From: Sphingomonas sp. RIT328
GTDB lineage: Bacteria; Pseudomonadota; Alphaproteobacteria; Sphingomonadales; Sphingomonadaceae
Direction of reading: 5' to 3'
DNA length: 64,000 nt
Assembly: GCF_000632225.1 (NCBI RefSeq)
Contig: NZ_JFYV01000001.1
Span: forward strand, 186,001-250,000
Position 1 is the first letter of the stretch. Every line of letters starts with the position of its first letter. A program made the translations under genes and the position numbers. The notes beneath the pieces were generated by a model that was given only the letters and a program-made list of their open reading frames with translations, ran no database searches and was not told the DNA's origin. Below, one piece after another: positions 17,278 to 26,742 of the stretch.

Positions 17278-18932
17278 GCGGACCGCCGCGCCGCCATCGC
17301 TTCCAGCGTCGTCGCATTGCTGATCACGGCGATGTCGGTGCGCAAATGGAGCAGGCGGACCCCGCGTCGGTCGAGCGCCCGCGCCAGCGCCGGGGCGAAA
17401 TCCTCGGTCCGCTCGACCGTCTCCGCCCAGCAGCCATAAGCGCGGGCGAGCGCGGCGAAGTCCGGGTTGGTCAGCGTCGTCGCCTGGAGGCGGCCGGGAT
17501 ATTCACGCTCCTGGTGCATGCGGATCGTGCCGTAGCCGCCATTGTCGATCACCAGCACCAGCATCTGCGCATCGTGTTGGACCGCGGTGGCGAGTTCCTG
17601 CCCGTTCATCAGGAAACAGCCGTCGCCGGCGAGCGCGACCACCTGCCGCTCGGGAAAGCGCAGCGCGGCGGCGACCGCGGCGGGGACGCCATAGCCCATC
17701 GCGCCGGCGGTCGGGGCGAGCTGCGTGCCGGGCGCCGTATAGCGCCAGTAGCGGTGCCACCAGCCGCTGTAATTGCCCGCGCCGTTGCACAGGATCGTGT
17801 CCGCCGGCAACGCCGCTTGCATCGCCGCGACGCAGGGGCCGAGATCCATCGCCACGCCGTCGCGGGGTGCGGGGGTCGACCAGGCCAGCCATTCGGCATG
17901 CGCCTCGGCGCCGCCGGGATGCGGCGGGCCGTCGATTGCCGCGAGCGCCTCGGCGAACTCGGCCATGCCGGCGCAGATCGCCAGATCGGTGCGATAGGTC
18001 ATCCCGAGTTCGGTCGCATCGGGATGGACGTGGATCAGCCGCTGGCCGGGATGATCGGGGGTGATGAGCGTATAGCCGTCGGTCGTCGCCTCGCCGAGCC
18101 GCGCGCCGACGACGAGCAGCAGGTCGGCGGCCTTGACGCGCGCGACCAGCGCCGGATTGGGGCCGTAACCGAGATTGCCCGCATAAGCGGGGCAAGCGTT
18201 GGGGATCGCATCCTGCCGGCGAAAGGCGGTGGCGACGGCGATGCCGGTGCGATCTGCCCAGGCGGCGAAATCCTGCGCCGCGACATTGTCCCAACCGCCG
18301 CCGCCGACGATCGCCAGCGGCCGTTCGGCGGTGGCGAGCAGATCGGCTAGCTGCTCCAGCCCCGCCTCGTCGCAGCCCTGCGACAACCGTTCGACCCGTG
18401 GCCGGTCGGCGACCTCGGCGCTGTCACGCAGCATGTCCTCGGGCAAGGCGAGCACGACCGGACCGGGCCGGCCGCTCATCGCCACGGCATAGGCGCGTGC
18501 GACATATTCGGGGATGCGCGCCGCATCGTCGATCCGTGCCGCCCATTTGGCGAGCGGCGCGAACATCGCGGTCATGTCGACTTCCTGGAACGCCTCCCGG
18601 TCGCGGGTGCCGCGATCGACGTCGCCGACAAACAGGATCAGCGGCTGCGAATCCTGCCGGGCGACGTGCACGCCGATCGCGGCATTGGTCGCGCCGGGGC
18701 CGCGGGTGACGAAGGCGATGCCGGGCCGGTGGCCGAGCGTGCCGTCGGCGCAGGCCATGAACGCCGCGCCACCCTCCTGTCGGCAGACCACCGTCGCGAT
18801 CTCCGGCGTATCGTGCAGCGCGTCGAGCACGGCGAGGAAGCTTTCCCCCGGCACCGTGAAGATCCGCTCACAGCCTTGGGCGAGCAATTGCGCGACGAGG
18901 ATCTGGCCGCCGGTGCGTGGGGTGGTGTCCAT
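17274..18932 (-). CDS. ThDP-dependent enzyme (acetolactate synthase-like large subunit)
   Basis: A 552-residue member of the acetolactate synthase/benzoylformate decarboxylase superfamily. The catalytic Glu53 lies in VVCRQEGGAAFMA, a central FAD/Rossmann-type domain follows, and the ThDP-binding segment GDGCFLMNGQEL (near residue 435) runs into DNGGYGTIRMHQ. It has no adjacent small (ilvN) subunit and differs from housekeeping IlvB, so it is probably a catabolic or decarboxylating relative; the substrate cannot be assigned. The ATG at 18932 gives the expected N-terminus. It ends tail-to-tail with the amidotransferase gene. Confidence 0.85.
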   Translation of the reverse strand: MDTTPRTGGQILVAQLLAQGCERIFTVPGESFLAVLDALHDTPEIATVVCRQEGGAAFMACADGTLGHRPGIAFVTRGPGATNAAIGVHVARQDSQPLILFVGDVDRGTRDREAFQEVDMTAMFAPLAKWAARIDDAARIPEYVARAYAVAMSGRPGPVVLALPEDMLRDSAEVADRPRVERLSQGCDEAGLEQLADLLATAERPLAIVGGGGWDNVAAQDFAAWADRTGIAVATAFRRQDAIPNACPAYAGNLGYGPNPALVARVKAADLLLVVGARLGEATTDGYTLITPDHPGQRLIHVHPDATELGMTYRTDLAICAGMAEFAEALAAIDGPPHPGGAEAHAEWLAWSTPAPRDGVAMDLGPCVAAMQAALPADTILCNGAGNYSGWWHRYWRYTAPGTQLAPTAGAMGYGVPAAVAAALRFPERQVVALAGDGCFLMNGQELATAVQHDAQMLVLVIDNGGYGTIRMHQEREYPGRLQATTLTNPDFAALARAYGCWAETVERTEDFAPALARALDRRGVRLLHLRTDIAVISNATTLEAMAARRSA

Positions 18933-18988
18933 ACCCCGATCCTGCCCAATCCCTCCGGAGAAGTCGAGCGATCCGAGGCAGATGGGCG

Positions 18989-19378
18989 TTAGCGGCGGGT
19001 GGTCGGACCGAAATCGAACCAGCCCGGGCGGCTGCCCGCGGGATAGGCAGGGCGGACGGTGCTGACCGGGCGGACGCGGCCGGTGATGCGCTCGCCGAGC
19101 GTCGGCGCGGCGGCGACCGGCGCGGCGGGGGCGGCGACCGGCGCGGTTTCTGCGGCGCGGGCGAGGCGGTCGTTCTCGCGCTCCAGTTCGGTGATGCGCC
19201 GGTTGGCCTCGGCCAGTGCGGTATCGCCCTGCTTGCGATAGCCGGCATGCGCCTCGCGCTCGTCGGCATAGCGCGTCTTCCACTTGCGCCCGCCGCTGCT
19301 GCTGGCGAGGCCGAAGAACCAGCCTGCGACAAGGCACAAGGCCAAAGCGGCGAATTGCGTCGTAGTGGTGAACAGCAT
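18989..19378 (-). CDS. Membrane-anchored coiled-coil protein of unknown function
   Basis: A 129-residue protein starting MLFTTTTQFAALALCLVAGW, a single N-terminal transmembrane segment. It is followed by a basic stretch, a coiled-coil region (ANRRITELERENDRLARAAE) and an Ala/Pro-rich C-terminus ending in PGWFDFGPTTRR. The start at 19378 is preferred because GGGAGG lies 5-10 nt upstream. No family is recognised. It lies 56 bp upstream of the ThDP-enzyme gene on the same strand and may share its transcript. Confidence 0.65.
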   Translation of the reverse strand: MLFTTTTQFAALALCLVAGWFFGLASSSGGRKWKTRYADEREAHAGYRKQGDTALAEANRRITELERENDRLARAAETAPVAAPAAPVAAAPTLGERITGRVRPVSTVRPAYPAGSRPGWFDFGPTTRR

Positions 19379-19638
19379 CCGAGCCTCCCTGTTACGCAAG
19401 CATAACGAGCGCGATGGCGCTTGGTTCATCGTCGTCCGCAGCGAAAGCGGCGTGACGTCCGGCGACGAACATGGACAAGTTGGACACCTTCATCGAAACG
19501 ATCAGGCCCGACCGTTTCGGATTTTGCGCTGATCGATCGACGATGAGACAGAGCCGCGGCGAGATAGCGCCGCCCGCGCGGTGAGGACAGCGGTCCTCAT
19601 TTCGCGCGGCGGTGCAGGCGCTTGCCCGTGCCTCGGTC

Positions 19639-20622
19639 CTAGAAGGCGTCGCTGATCGAGCAGGCGGCGGGGCCGAGGATGACGATGAACAGCGTCGGCA
19701 GGATGAACAGGATCAGCGGGATCGTCATGATCGCCGGCAGCCGTGCCGCTTTCTCCTCGGCGCGCATCATCCGTTCGTTGCGGAATTCGGCCGACAGCAC
19801 GCGCAGCGCCGAGGCGAGCGGCGTGCCGTATTTCTCGGTCTGGATCATCGTGGTGACGACGCCGCGGATCGCGTCGAGGTCGACGCGGCTGGCGAGATTC
19901 TCGAAGGCCTGACGCCGTTCGGTGAGGAAGCCCAGTTCGATCGCGGTCAGCGTGAATTCGTCGCCGAGTTCGGGATAGGCGCGGCCGAGCTCGCGCGCGA
20001 CGCGGTGGAAGGCGGCGTCGACGGTGAGGCCCGCCTCGGCGCAGATCACCAGCAGGTCGAGCGCGTCGGGCAGCCCCTTGCGGATCGCGTCGCTGCGCTT
20101 GGTGATCTTGTTCTTGAGATAGAGGTCGGGCGCCTTGTAGGCGAGGATGAAGGTCACCGCGACCAGGGCATAGCGTTTGAACGCCGACCAGTCGGGAAAG
20201 TAATCGAGCCCGTAGACGAGCAGCACCATCAGCCCGCCGAACACGATCGGCAGCGCGAGCCGGCCGAAGATCACGCCGACCGCCCATTCCTTGGAACGGA
20301 TGCCGGCGCGCATCAGCTTGAGCTGCGCGTCCTTGACCTGGCTGTCCTGCAACACCTTGAGCGAAGAGAGCAGGCCGCGCATCCAGTCGGTAGTGTCGTT
20401 GCGCTGGACGAGCTTGGCGCGCCGCTTGGTCGAGGCGGTGATGCCCGCCTTGAGCTGTTCGCGGCGCTCGTTGAGCACCTTGACGCGCTTGTTCATCGGA
20501 TCGGTGACGGTGCGCATCACCGTGTAGAGCGCGAGCATCACCGCAAAGGCGGCGACGCCCGACAGGATGGTCGCGACCCAGAGCACGTCGATGCCCATCA
20601 GCGTCGGTCCGGAAGGCTGCAT
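19639..20622 (-). CDS. tadC: Tad/Flp pilus inner-membrane protein TadC
   Basis: A type II secretion F-domain (GspF-like) inner-membrane platform protein of the Flp/Tad pilus. At 327 residues it has an N-terminal membrane segment (residues about 10-30), a basic cytoplasmic stretch, membrane segments around 125-165, the T2SF domain (LPDALDLLVICAEAGLTVDAAF) and a C-terminal segment (PAIMTIPLILFILPTLFIV). It lies 24 bp after tadB. It is the last gene of the cluster; no tadD (TPR) gene follows. Confidence 0.92.
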   Translation of the reverse strand: MQPSGPTLMGIDVLWVATILSGVAAFAVMLALYTVMRTVTDPMNKRVKVLNERREQLKAGITASTKRRAKLVQRNDTTDWMRGLLSSLKVLQDSQVKDAQLKLMRAGIRSKEWAVGVIFGRLALPIVFGGLMVLLVYGLDYFPDWSAFKRYALVAVTFILAYKAPDLYLKNKITKRSDAIRKGLPDALDLLVICAEAGLTVDAAFHRVARELGRAYPELGDEFTLTAIELGFLTERRQAFENLASRVDLDAIRGVVTTMIQTEKYGTPLASALRVLSAEFRNERMMRAEEKAARLPAIMTIPLILFILPTLFIVILGPAACSISDAF

Positions 20623-20646
20623 GTCTCGTTTCCCGCCCTGGCGCCG

Positions 20647-21621
20647 CTAGATTTCGAAGCTGACCATCTTGGCCATGATGAACACGCCGATCCCCATCCA
20701 CAGCAGCCCGCCGATGCCGGCGATCATCAGCCGCGGTTCGGAGAAGAAGCCCTGCATATAGCCGGCGTTGATCATCCAGATCATGCCGAAGACGATGAAC
20801 GGCAGCGATCCGACGATATAGGCCGAGGCCTTGGATTCGGACGACATCGCCTTGATCTTGAGCTTCATCTGACCGCGCTGGCGCAGCACCGTGGCAAGAT
20901 TGGCGAGCGTTTCGGCAAGGTTGCCGCCGGTTTCGCGCTGGATGGCGATGGTGATGACGAAGAACTGGAATTCGGGCGTGCCGAGCCGGTCGGCGGTGTC
21001 CTGCAACGCCGCGTCCATCGACTTGCCGATCTTCATCTTGTCGGAGACCATGCGGAATTCCTCGCCGACCGGGCCTTCCACCTCCTGGCCGACGACGCCG
21101 ATCGTCTCGGTGACCGGCAGGCCCGAACGCAGGCCGCGGACGAGCAGTTCGATTGCATCGGGAAATTTGGCGGTGAAGCGCGCGACGCGGCGGCGGATGA
21201 AGAAGCCGACCAGCCAGTGCGGCAGCCCCGCGCCGACCGCGAGGCCGAACAGCAGGGCGAGCAGGATCGGCGCGCCCTTCAGGATCAGCAGTCCCGCGAC
21301 GACGACGATCAGCCCGCCGCTGATCATGCCGTAGCGGCCGACGCTCCAGTCCTTGCCGGTCATCGCCAACCGCTGGGCGAGCTGCGCCGGATTGGGCAGC
21401 AGCCGGCCGAAGGCGAGATCGGTGCGGGTCTGGACGCGCCCGGCGGCGATGCGGCGCATCTGCGTGTCCGCCACCGTCGCGGCATCGCCATGCCGGGTGC
21501 GGACCGACGACAGCCGCCGCGCCTGTGCGCGCTGCGCCGACGGGCCGGCGAGCGCGATGACGATCAGGCCGATCGTCATCACCCCGCCGAACGCCACCAT
21601 GATCAGGGGAAGCAGGTCCAT
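20647..21621 (-). CDS. tadB: Tad/Flp pilus inner-membrane protein TadB
   Basis: A 324-residue partner of TadC with the same F-domain: KFPDAIELLVRGLRSGLPV near the middle, followed by QRETGGNLAETLANLATVLRQR and two C-terminal membrane segments. TadB and TadC form the platform that normally contacts the CpaF/TadA ATPase. The gene starts 10 bp after the cpaE stop, exactly where cpaF is usually found in related clusters. The first residues (MDLLPLIMVAFGGVMTIGLIVIALAG) are a membrane segment. Confidence 0.92.
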   Translation of the reverse strand: MDLLPLIMVAFGGVMTIGLIVIALAGPSAQRAQARRLSSVRTRHGDAATVADTQMRRIAAGRVQTRTDLAFGRLLPNPAQLAQRLAMTGKDWSVGRYGMISGGLIVVVAGLLILKGAPILLALLFGLAVGAGLPHWLVGFFIRRRVARFTAKFPDAIELLVRGLRSGLPVTETIGVVGQEVEGPVGEEFRMVSDKMKIGKSMDAALQDTADRLGTPEFQFFVITIAIQRETGGNLAETLANLATVLRQRGQMKLKIKAMSSESKASAYIVGSLPFIVFGMIWMINAGYMQGFFSEPRLMIAGIGGLLWMGIGVFIMAKMVSFEI

Positions 21622-21631
21622 CGCCGCGCCG

Positions 21632-22906
21632 TTATTTCTTGGCGCGCTTGCTGAGCAGCGCCGAGAAGCCGCCGATCAGCGACTTGCGCTTGGCGGTCGC
21701 CTTGCCCTCGCTGCCGGTGGCGACCAGTTCCTCGCCGACGTTGAGGACGTGGCGGGTCAGTTCGATCAGCGGCGCCACCGTCTTGGTGTTCTTGCCCGCC
21801 TCGGCGATCGGCTTGCCGAGCTTGGCGGCCTGCGCGGCGAGCTTCTGGTCGAAGGGGATGAGGAAATCGATCTTGCGCTCGATCGAGCTTTCGAAGTCCT
21901 TGCGGCTGATCTCGAGCTGCGCGGCGGGGTGGACGCGGCTGGCGACGACGGTGAGGTGCGTCTGCGGCGCGTTGGTCTTGAGCCACGACAGCACCCGGAT
22001 CGTGTCGCGTGCCGCGGCGAGCGTCAGGTCGGTGACGATCACCGCCGCCTGGATGTCGCTGATCAGATGCGGATGCTGGACCAGCATCGCGCGCGGCAGG
22101 TCGACCACCGTCGCCTCGAAGGCGGCGCGCATCTCTTCCTGCAACTGGTAGAAGGCGGCACCGTCGGTGACGAGCGGCGCGTTGATCGGCGCCTCGGCGG
22201 AAAGGACGGCGAGCTTCTCGGTCGCCTTGACCATCGCGCGTTCGATGAACAGCCCGTCGATGCGGCTCGGATTCTCGATCGCGTCGGTCAGGCCGCGGCC
22301 CGGTTCGAGATCGAGGGTGAGCGCGCCGGTACCGAAATGGACGTCGAGGTCGAGCAGCGCGACGGTGCGCTTCTCGCGCTCGGCGAGCAGCCATGCGGTT
22401 GAGGTGGCGACAGTCGAGGCGCCGACGCCGCCGCGCGTGCCGATCACCGCGATCGCACAATGCGGCCGGTCGACGTTCGCCTCGGCGAGCTTGGGGGCGT
22501 TGAGCATCGCCTGGGCATGGCCGAACGCCTCGCGCATCGCATCGGGATGCAGCGGCTTCAGCAGATAGTCCTGGATGCCGCTGGCGATCAGGTCGCGATA
22601 CAGGCGCACGTCGTTGACCTGCCCCGCGGCGATCACCACCGTGCCGGGCTCGCACACCTCGGCGAGGCTGTTGATGTCGTTGAGCGGATCGCCCGATTCG
22701 GCGAGGTCGACGAGCAGGATCTGCGGGCTCGCCGAGACCGACAGCGACTGGACCGCATTGCGCAGCCCGCCCTTGTGGACCTTGTCGACCGACCAGCCGA
22801 GCTCGGCGGCGATCGGCCGCAGCAGTTCGGCGGTGGTGTCGTCGCAGACATAGGCGGCGAAGGGTTCGCGCTGCGCGGCGCCGGCGGGTTTCCAGGGCGC
22901 GTTCAT
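21632..22906 (-). CDS. cpaE: Pilus assembly protein CpaE/TadZ
   Basis: A 424-residue localisation factor of the Flp pilus. It has an N-terminal receiver-like domain (about residues 10-130, with LLVDLAESGDPL) and a C-terminal MinD/ParA-type domain. Its P-loop reads GTRGGVGAST (near residue 157), lacking both lysines of a normal deviant Walker A, as reported for atypical TadZ proteins. The following LLDLDVHFGTGALTLDLEP is the second ATPase motif. The ATG at 22906 overlaps the cpaD stop and is preceded by AAGGGGGG. It probably recruits the pilus machinery to a pole. Confidence 0.92.
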   Translation of the reverse strand: MNAPWKPAGAAQREPFAAYVCDDTTAELLRPIAAELGWSVDKVHKGGLRNAVQSLSVSASPQILLVDLAESGDPLNDINSLAEVCEPGTVVIAAGQVNDVRLYRDLIASGIQDYLLKPLHPDAMREAFGHAQAMLNAPKLAEANVDRPHCAIAVIGTRGGVGASTVATSTAWLLAEREKRTVALLDLDVHFGTGALTLDLEPGRGLTDAIENPSRIDGLFIERAMVKATEKLAVLSAEAPINAPLVTDGAAFYQLQEEMRAAFEATVVDLPRAMLVQHPHLISDIQAAVIVTDLTLAAARDTIRVLSWLKTNAPQTHLTVVASRVHPAAQLEISRKDFESSIERKIDFLIPFDQKLAAQAAKLGKPIAEAGKNTKTVAPLIELTRHVLNVGEELVATGSEGKATAKRKSLIGGFSALLSKRAKK

Positions 22907-23535
22907 CAATTGCCCCCCTTGGTGCTCGTCGCCTGGAGCGTGCCGGCGCCGGTCGGCGCCTTCTTGATATAGGCGTCGATCGCTTTGCGGTTGACGGTAG
23001 TGTCGGCGAGCGTCTGCGGATCGGCGCCATGGACCAGATCGCTCGGCCGCGCGATCATCGCGGCGAGATTGGTGTTCACCGCACAGCCGTAGTTGGACGA
23101 GGTGTTGGCGTCGAACTCGTTGCTCGAATTGCGGCTCCAGTCGGGGCAGCCGGGGACGGAGGCGTGCATCCGGCTGATCACCACGCGCACCGTGCCCGGC
23201 GTCACCGGCGCATCGGTGACCGGACGGTCGTCGGAGAGCAGCAGGCCGTAGCTCGCCACCACCGCTGCGACCTCGTCGCGCGCCGCGCCGGCATAGGCCG
23301 CCTCGTCGATCGCGACGCGGTCGCCGAAGCCGAGGTGCATCGCGTCCATCCAGCCGGCGAGACGGCGTCCCTCACCGGGCGCGAGGCCGCGGCCGCCGGT
23401 GGCGAGATCGAGCGCATAATCGTTGCGCGCGACGACCGGCTGATGGACCGATTCGAGGCCGCGATTGGTGGTGCCCATGCAGCCGCCGAGCAGCAGCGCG
23501 GGCAAAGTGGCGAGGAGGAGCGAACGCTTGGTCAT
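22906..23535 (-). CDS. cpaD: Pilus assembly lipoprotein CpaD
   Basis: A 209-residue CpaD-type lipoprotein that helps secretin assembly. It starts MTKRSLLLATLPALLLGGC, a clear lipobox, and contains the conserved CPDWSRNSSNEFDANTSSNYGC region and the IARPSDLVHG segment typical of CpaD. The start at 23535 is chosen for the signal peptide. An in-frame ATG at 23586, overlapping the cpaC stop, would add 17 residues but spoils the leader. The stop overlaps the cpaE ATG. Confidence 0.88.
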   Translation of the reverse strand: MTKRSLLLATLPALLLGGCMGTTNRGLESVHQPVVARNDYALDLATGGRGLAPGEGRRLAGWMDAMHLGFGDRVAIDEAAYAGAARDEVAAVVASYGLLLSDDRPVTDAPVTPGTVRVVISRMHASVPGCPDWSRNSSNEFDANTSSNYGCAVNTNLAAMIARPSDLVHGADPQTLADTTVNRKAIDAYIKKAPTGAGTLQATSTKGGN

Positions 23536-23585
23536 CGACGCGAGGTCCTTGATCGGGGACGCAGGAGTGGGGGATGCGGGGGCCA

Positions 23586-25157
23586 TCAGTCGGAGAAGCC
23601 CGGGGCGGGCGCGGCGCCCTTCTTCTTCGACGCGGCGCGCGGATCGGCGGCGGGCACCGGCTGGCGCTGCGGCACCGGCGGCACCGCGGCGGCGGCGCCG
23701 AGCGTCGGCGGCACCGGCTGGCCGCCGGGCACCATCACCGGCACCGGCCGCTGCCCGCTGCCGCCGCCGCCGACCTCGCCGAGCAGGATGCGCTCGGCAT
23801 CGCCCGGTGCGCGATAGCCGTCGTGCGGCAGCGCGACCTGCGCCGGATTGTTGATCGGCTTGACCAGATAGGGGGTGATGATGATCACCAGCTCGGTCTC
23901 GTTGCGCTGGAAATTGGTCGAGCGGAACAGCGAGCCGATGATCGGCAGGTCGCCGAGGAACGGCGTCTTGTCGATATTGTTGCCGTGCGTGTTCGACAGC
24001 AGGCCGCCGATCATCATGCTCTGGCCCGAGCCGAGCTCCAGCGTCGTCTCGGCGCGGCGGGTGGTGATGCCGGGGACGCGGGTGCCGCTGACCGTGACCG
24101 CGCTGGCATTGTCGATCTGCGACACCTCGGGACGGACGCGCAGCGAGATGCGGCCGTCGGACAGGACGGTCGGCGTATAGGCGAGGCTGACGCCATATTG
24201 CTTGTATTCGACGGTGACGGTGCCGAGGCCGCCGGACAGCGGGATCGGGATCTCGCCGCCGGCGAGGAAGGTCGCAGTCTCGCCCGACAAAGCGGTGAGA
24301 TTGGGGTTGGCGAGCGTCGTCACCTGACCCAGCGTCTCGCCGAGATCGACCGCGGCGAGCAGGTCGACCCCCAGCAGCTTGCCGGCGAGCCCAAAGGTGG
24401 CAGCGTTGGCTGCCTGACTGATACCGCTATAAGCTGGCTGCGTGAAACCCGTCGAGAGAGGGCCGCCGGGTACAAACTGGGTGCCGGCCCCTCGACCTTG
24501 CGCGACGCCGAATTGAAATCCGCCCGACGAGTCGCGGCTTTGCAGATTGACCCCGACGTTCTTGATGAACGTCCGGCTCACTTCCGCAATCCGCACCTGG
24601 AGGTTGACCTGCAACGGCGTTGCGGTGCGCAGGCGCGAGAGCACCTTGGTCGAGTCGCCGACATAGGCCTGGACCAGCCGCTCCGCCTCGGCGGCGTCGC
24701 CCGGGCCGGCGACGGTGCCGGTGAGCAGCACCAGCCCGTTCATCGGCGTCGCGGTGAGATGCGCCTCCGGCATCGCCAGCTGCAGCATCGCCGCGATCGA
24801 ATCGAGATTGTTGCCGACGCGGACGGTGGTCGCATAGACGACCGCGCCGCCCTTCGTCGTCGCCGAGATCGTCGTCTCGCCGGTCTTCTTGCCGAAGATG
24901 TACAGCTGGGTCGGCGAGCGGACCTGGACGTCGGCGACCGAATCGTCGGCGACGAACACGTCGCTCATCGGCCGCGACAGCGTCACCAGCCGGCCGCGGC
25001 CGGTGTTGACCTGGACGATCGAAGAGCTGCGCGCGACGGTGGCATCGGGCGCCCGCGCATCGGCGGCGCCGAGCGGCAGCGCGACGCTGCTCGCCAGCAT
25101 CAGGCCGAGGGCGGCGGCGCGACGGCGCGACGCGCGGAAGGTCTGCGACGAAGCCAT
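23586..25157 (-). CDS. cpaC: Flp pilus outer-membrane secretin CpaC/RcpA
   Basis: A 523-residue secretin. It has a signal peptide (cleavage near ADARA), an N-terminal pilus-domain (VNTGRGRLVTLSRPMSDVF), a BON-like segment (LTATPMNGLVLLTGTV), and the secretin channel core (ETATFLAGGEIPIPLSGG to GSGQSMMIGGLLSN). The Pro/Gly-rich C-terminal tail (from about residue 465) is unusually long. The ATG overlaps the cpaB stop (TAATG), indicating coupling. It forms the outer-membrane pore for the pilus. Confidence 0.93.
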   Translation of the reverse strand: MASSQTFRASRRRAAALGLMLASSVALPLGAADARAPDATVARSSSIVQVNTGRGRLVTLSRPMSDVFVADDSVADVQVRSPTQLYIFGKKTGETTISATTKGGAVVYATTVRVGNNLDSIAAMLQLAMPEAHLTATPMNGLVLLTGTVAGPGDAAEAERLVQAYVGDSTKVLSRLRTATPLQVNLQVRIAEVSRTFIKNVGVNLQSRDSSGGFQFGVAQGRGAGTQFVPGGPLSTGFTQPAYSGISQAANAATFGLAGKLLGVDLLAAVDLGETLGQVTTLANPNLTALSGETATFLAGGEIPIPLSGGLGTVTVEYKQYGVSLAYTPTVLSDGRISLRVRPEVSQIDNASAVTVSGTRVPGITTRRAETTLELGSGQSMMIGGLLSNTHGNNIDKTPFLGDLPIIGSLFRSTNFQRNETELVIIITPYLVKPINNPAQVALPHDGYRAPGDAERILLGEVGGGGSGQRPVPVMVPGGQPVPPTLGAAAAVPPVPQRQPVPAADPRAASKKKGAAPAPGFSD

Positions 25158-26176
25158 TAGTTTTTCCCTCCGACCGGTACGACGGTCACGCTGTTGCCGC
25201 GCGCGACGCGCACGACCGGCCCCTGGATGACGACCGCACCGGGGGTGCCGGGCGTGCCGGTTGCCGCGGTGGCGGTGGTCGGCGTGCGCGGCGGCACGGT
25301 GCTGCGCTGGAAGCGCGAGACGTCGGCGCCGGTCGCGTAGGTGCTGCCGCCGGTCTGCGGCTCGCTCGCGACGCGCAGCATCATCGCCTTTTCGGCGCGG
25401 GCATCGCCGTCGGGCACCTTGACCGCGCCGCTGGCGATCGCCTCTTCCAGCTGGGTCGAATTGTCGGCGAGCGCGCGCAGCGACAGCGACAGGTCGCCGA
25501 TCGTCCGCGCCACCGCGATCTTCTCGGCCATCTTGGGCGTCGCCTCCAGCGTCACGGTCGAATAGGTGCTGACCTTGGACTTGCCGTCCTCGCCGACGAC
25601 ATTGTCGGTGCGCTGGTCGGTGGCGAGCACGCGGACGTTGCGCATGATCGTCTCGGACACCTTGAGCGGCTGGCCATCGCCGCCGCCCGGCACCGTCTGC
25701 GTCAGCACGAGGTCGATGCGATCGCCCGGGAAGACGAAGCCGGCGACCGCCGCCTGGCTCGACACGCTCACCGTCACCGCGCGCATCCCCGGCGCGAGCG
25801 CCGCGGCGAGGAAGCCGCGATCGCCCGGCGAGACGAGCGCGCCGCGCGTCACCGGCTGGCCCGCGGTGATCGCGTTGCGGACGACGGTGCCGGTCAGCTT
25901 GCTGAGATCGGTGCTCGGCTTGAGGTAATAGGCGTTGTCGACCAGCTCGCGGGGCCACGGCTGGAACTTGAGCGCGGTGGCATCGAGGATCGTGCCGACC
26001 GGCAGCGTACGGGTGGCGACCAGCACCTCGGGGCCGTTGGCGACGACCGGGGCGGGGGCGCCCATCGCCATCGCCTGCGGCGCCGACGAACCCGCGATCA
26101 ACGTGCGGGCAAAGAATGCCGTGATGCCGGCGACGAGCAGGGCGCCCACCAGCAAAACGATCTTGCGACTATCCAT
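25157..26176 (-). CDS. cpaB: Flp pilus assembly protein CpaB/RcpC
   Basis: A 339-residue periplasmic protein with an N-terminal membrane anchor (residues 5-28) and an SAF-type domain (LVATRTLPVGTILDATALKF), followed by the RcpC/CpaB core (GDRIDLVLTQTVPGGG). The C-terminus is Thr/Pro/Gly-rich. In this family the protein is thought to work with the secretin. It lies 77 bp after cpaA and overlaps cpaC by one base. Confidence 0.92.
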   Translation of the reverse strand: MDSRKIVLLVGALLVAGITAFFARTLIAGSSAPQAMAMGAPAPVVANGPEVLVATRTLPVGTILDATALKFQPWPRELVDNAYYLKPSTDLSKLTGTVVRNAITAGQPVTRGALVSPGDRGFLAAALAPGMRAVTVSVSSQAAVAGFVFPGDRIDLVLTQTVPGGGDGQPLKVSETIMRNVRVLATDQRTDNVVGEDGKSKVSTYSTVTLEATPKMAEKIAVARTIGDLSLSLRALADNSTQLEEAIASGAVKVPDGDARAEKAMMLRVASEPQTGGSTYATGADVSRFQRSTVPPRTPTTATAATGTPGTPGAVVIQGPVVRVARGNSVTVVPVGGKN

Positions 26177-26253
26177 GTTCTCAACGGGCCTTTCAGCACA
26201 CCGGGGGCAGTGGCCGGACTATGAGCCGAGACTGGTTAAAATCCGGTTCGTCT

Positions 26254-26727
26254 TCAAAGCGCTGGCATTGTAGCGGGTAAGGCGAGCAGCGCCGCGGCGG
26301 CGATGGCGACGCCATAAGGCACCTCGACCTGGCCGATGCGGCGCTGCCAGCGCCGCTCGATCATCATCGCGATCGTGATCGCCCCGCCGAGCACCGACAT
26401 CACCATCAGCATCTGCAACAGCCCGCCGAGCGGCAGCCACAGCGCCAGCGCGCCGATCATCTTGACGTCGCCGCCGCCCATCCAGCCGCGCGCGAAGGCG
26501 CCGACGAACAGCGAGAAGACGATCGCCGCGACGAGCAGCTGCACGCCGACCTCCGCCCAGCCGAGGCCGAGCGCCCACCACCACAGGGGGGCGAGCAATG
26601 CGATCGCGGCATTCTTGACGTTGGCGATCTCTCGGGTACGGGCATCCTCGATCCCCGCGGCCACCAGCAGTGCGCCGAGCATGACGGCCAAAGCCGCGAC
26701 CAGAAGATTATCCCACCCCATCGTCAT
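26254..26727 (-). CDS. cpaA: Prepilin peptidase CpaA/TadV
   Basis: A type IV prepilin peptidase of 157 residues with about six hydrophobic segments. The two catalytic aspartates lie in EDARTREIANVKN and in the GGGDVKM motif (GxGD). It cleaves the Flp prepilin leader. ATG codons at 26727 and 26721 are both possible. The divergent hydrolase gene starts only 15 bp away, so the two promoters must overlap. No flp pilin gene is found in the window. Confidence 0.9.
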   Translation of the reverse strand: MTMGWDNLLVAALAVMLGALLVAAGIEDARTREIANVKNAAIALLAPLWWWALGLGWAEVGVQLLVAAIVFSLFVGAFARGWMGGGDVKMIGALALWLPLGGLLQMLMVMSVLGGAITIAMMIERRWQRRIGQVEVPYGVAIAAAALLALPATMPAL

Positions 26728-26742
26728 GCGTAGGTAGACGGG

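Noticed and set aside
19491..19521. CGAAACG and CGTTTCG inverted repeat downstream of tadC
   Set aside because: A 7-bp stem with a 12-nt loop, far (about 120 nt) from the tadC stop and without a T-run; not supported as a terminator.
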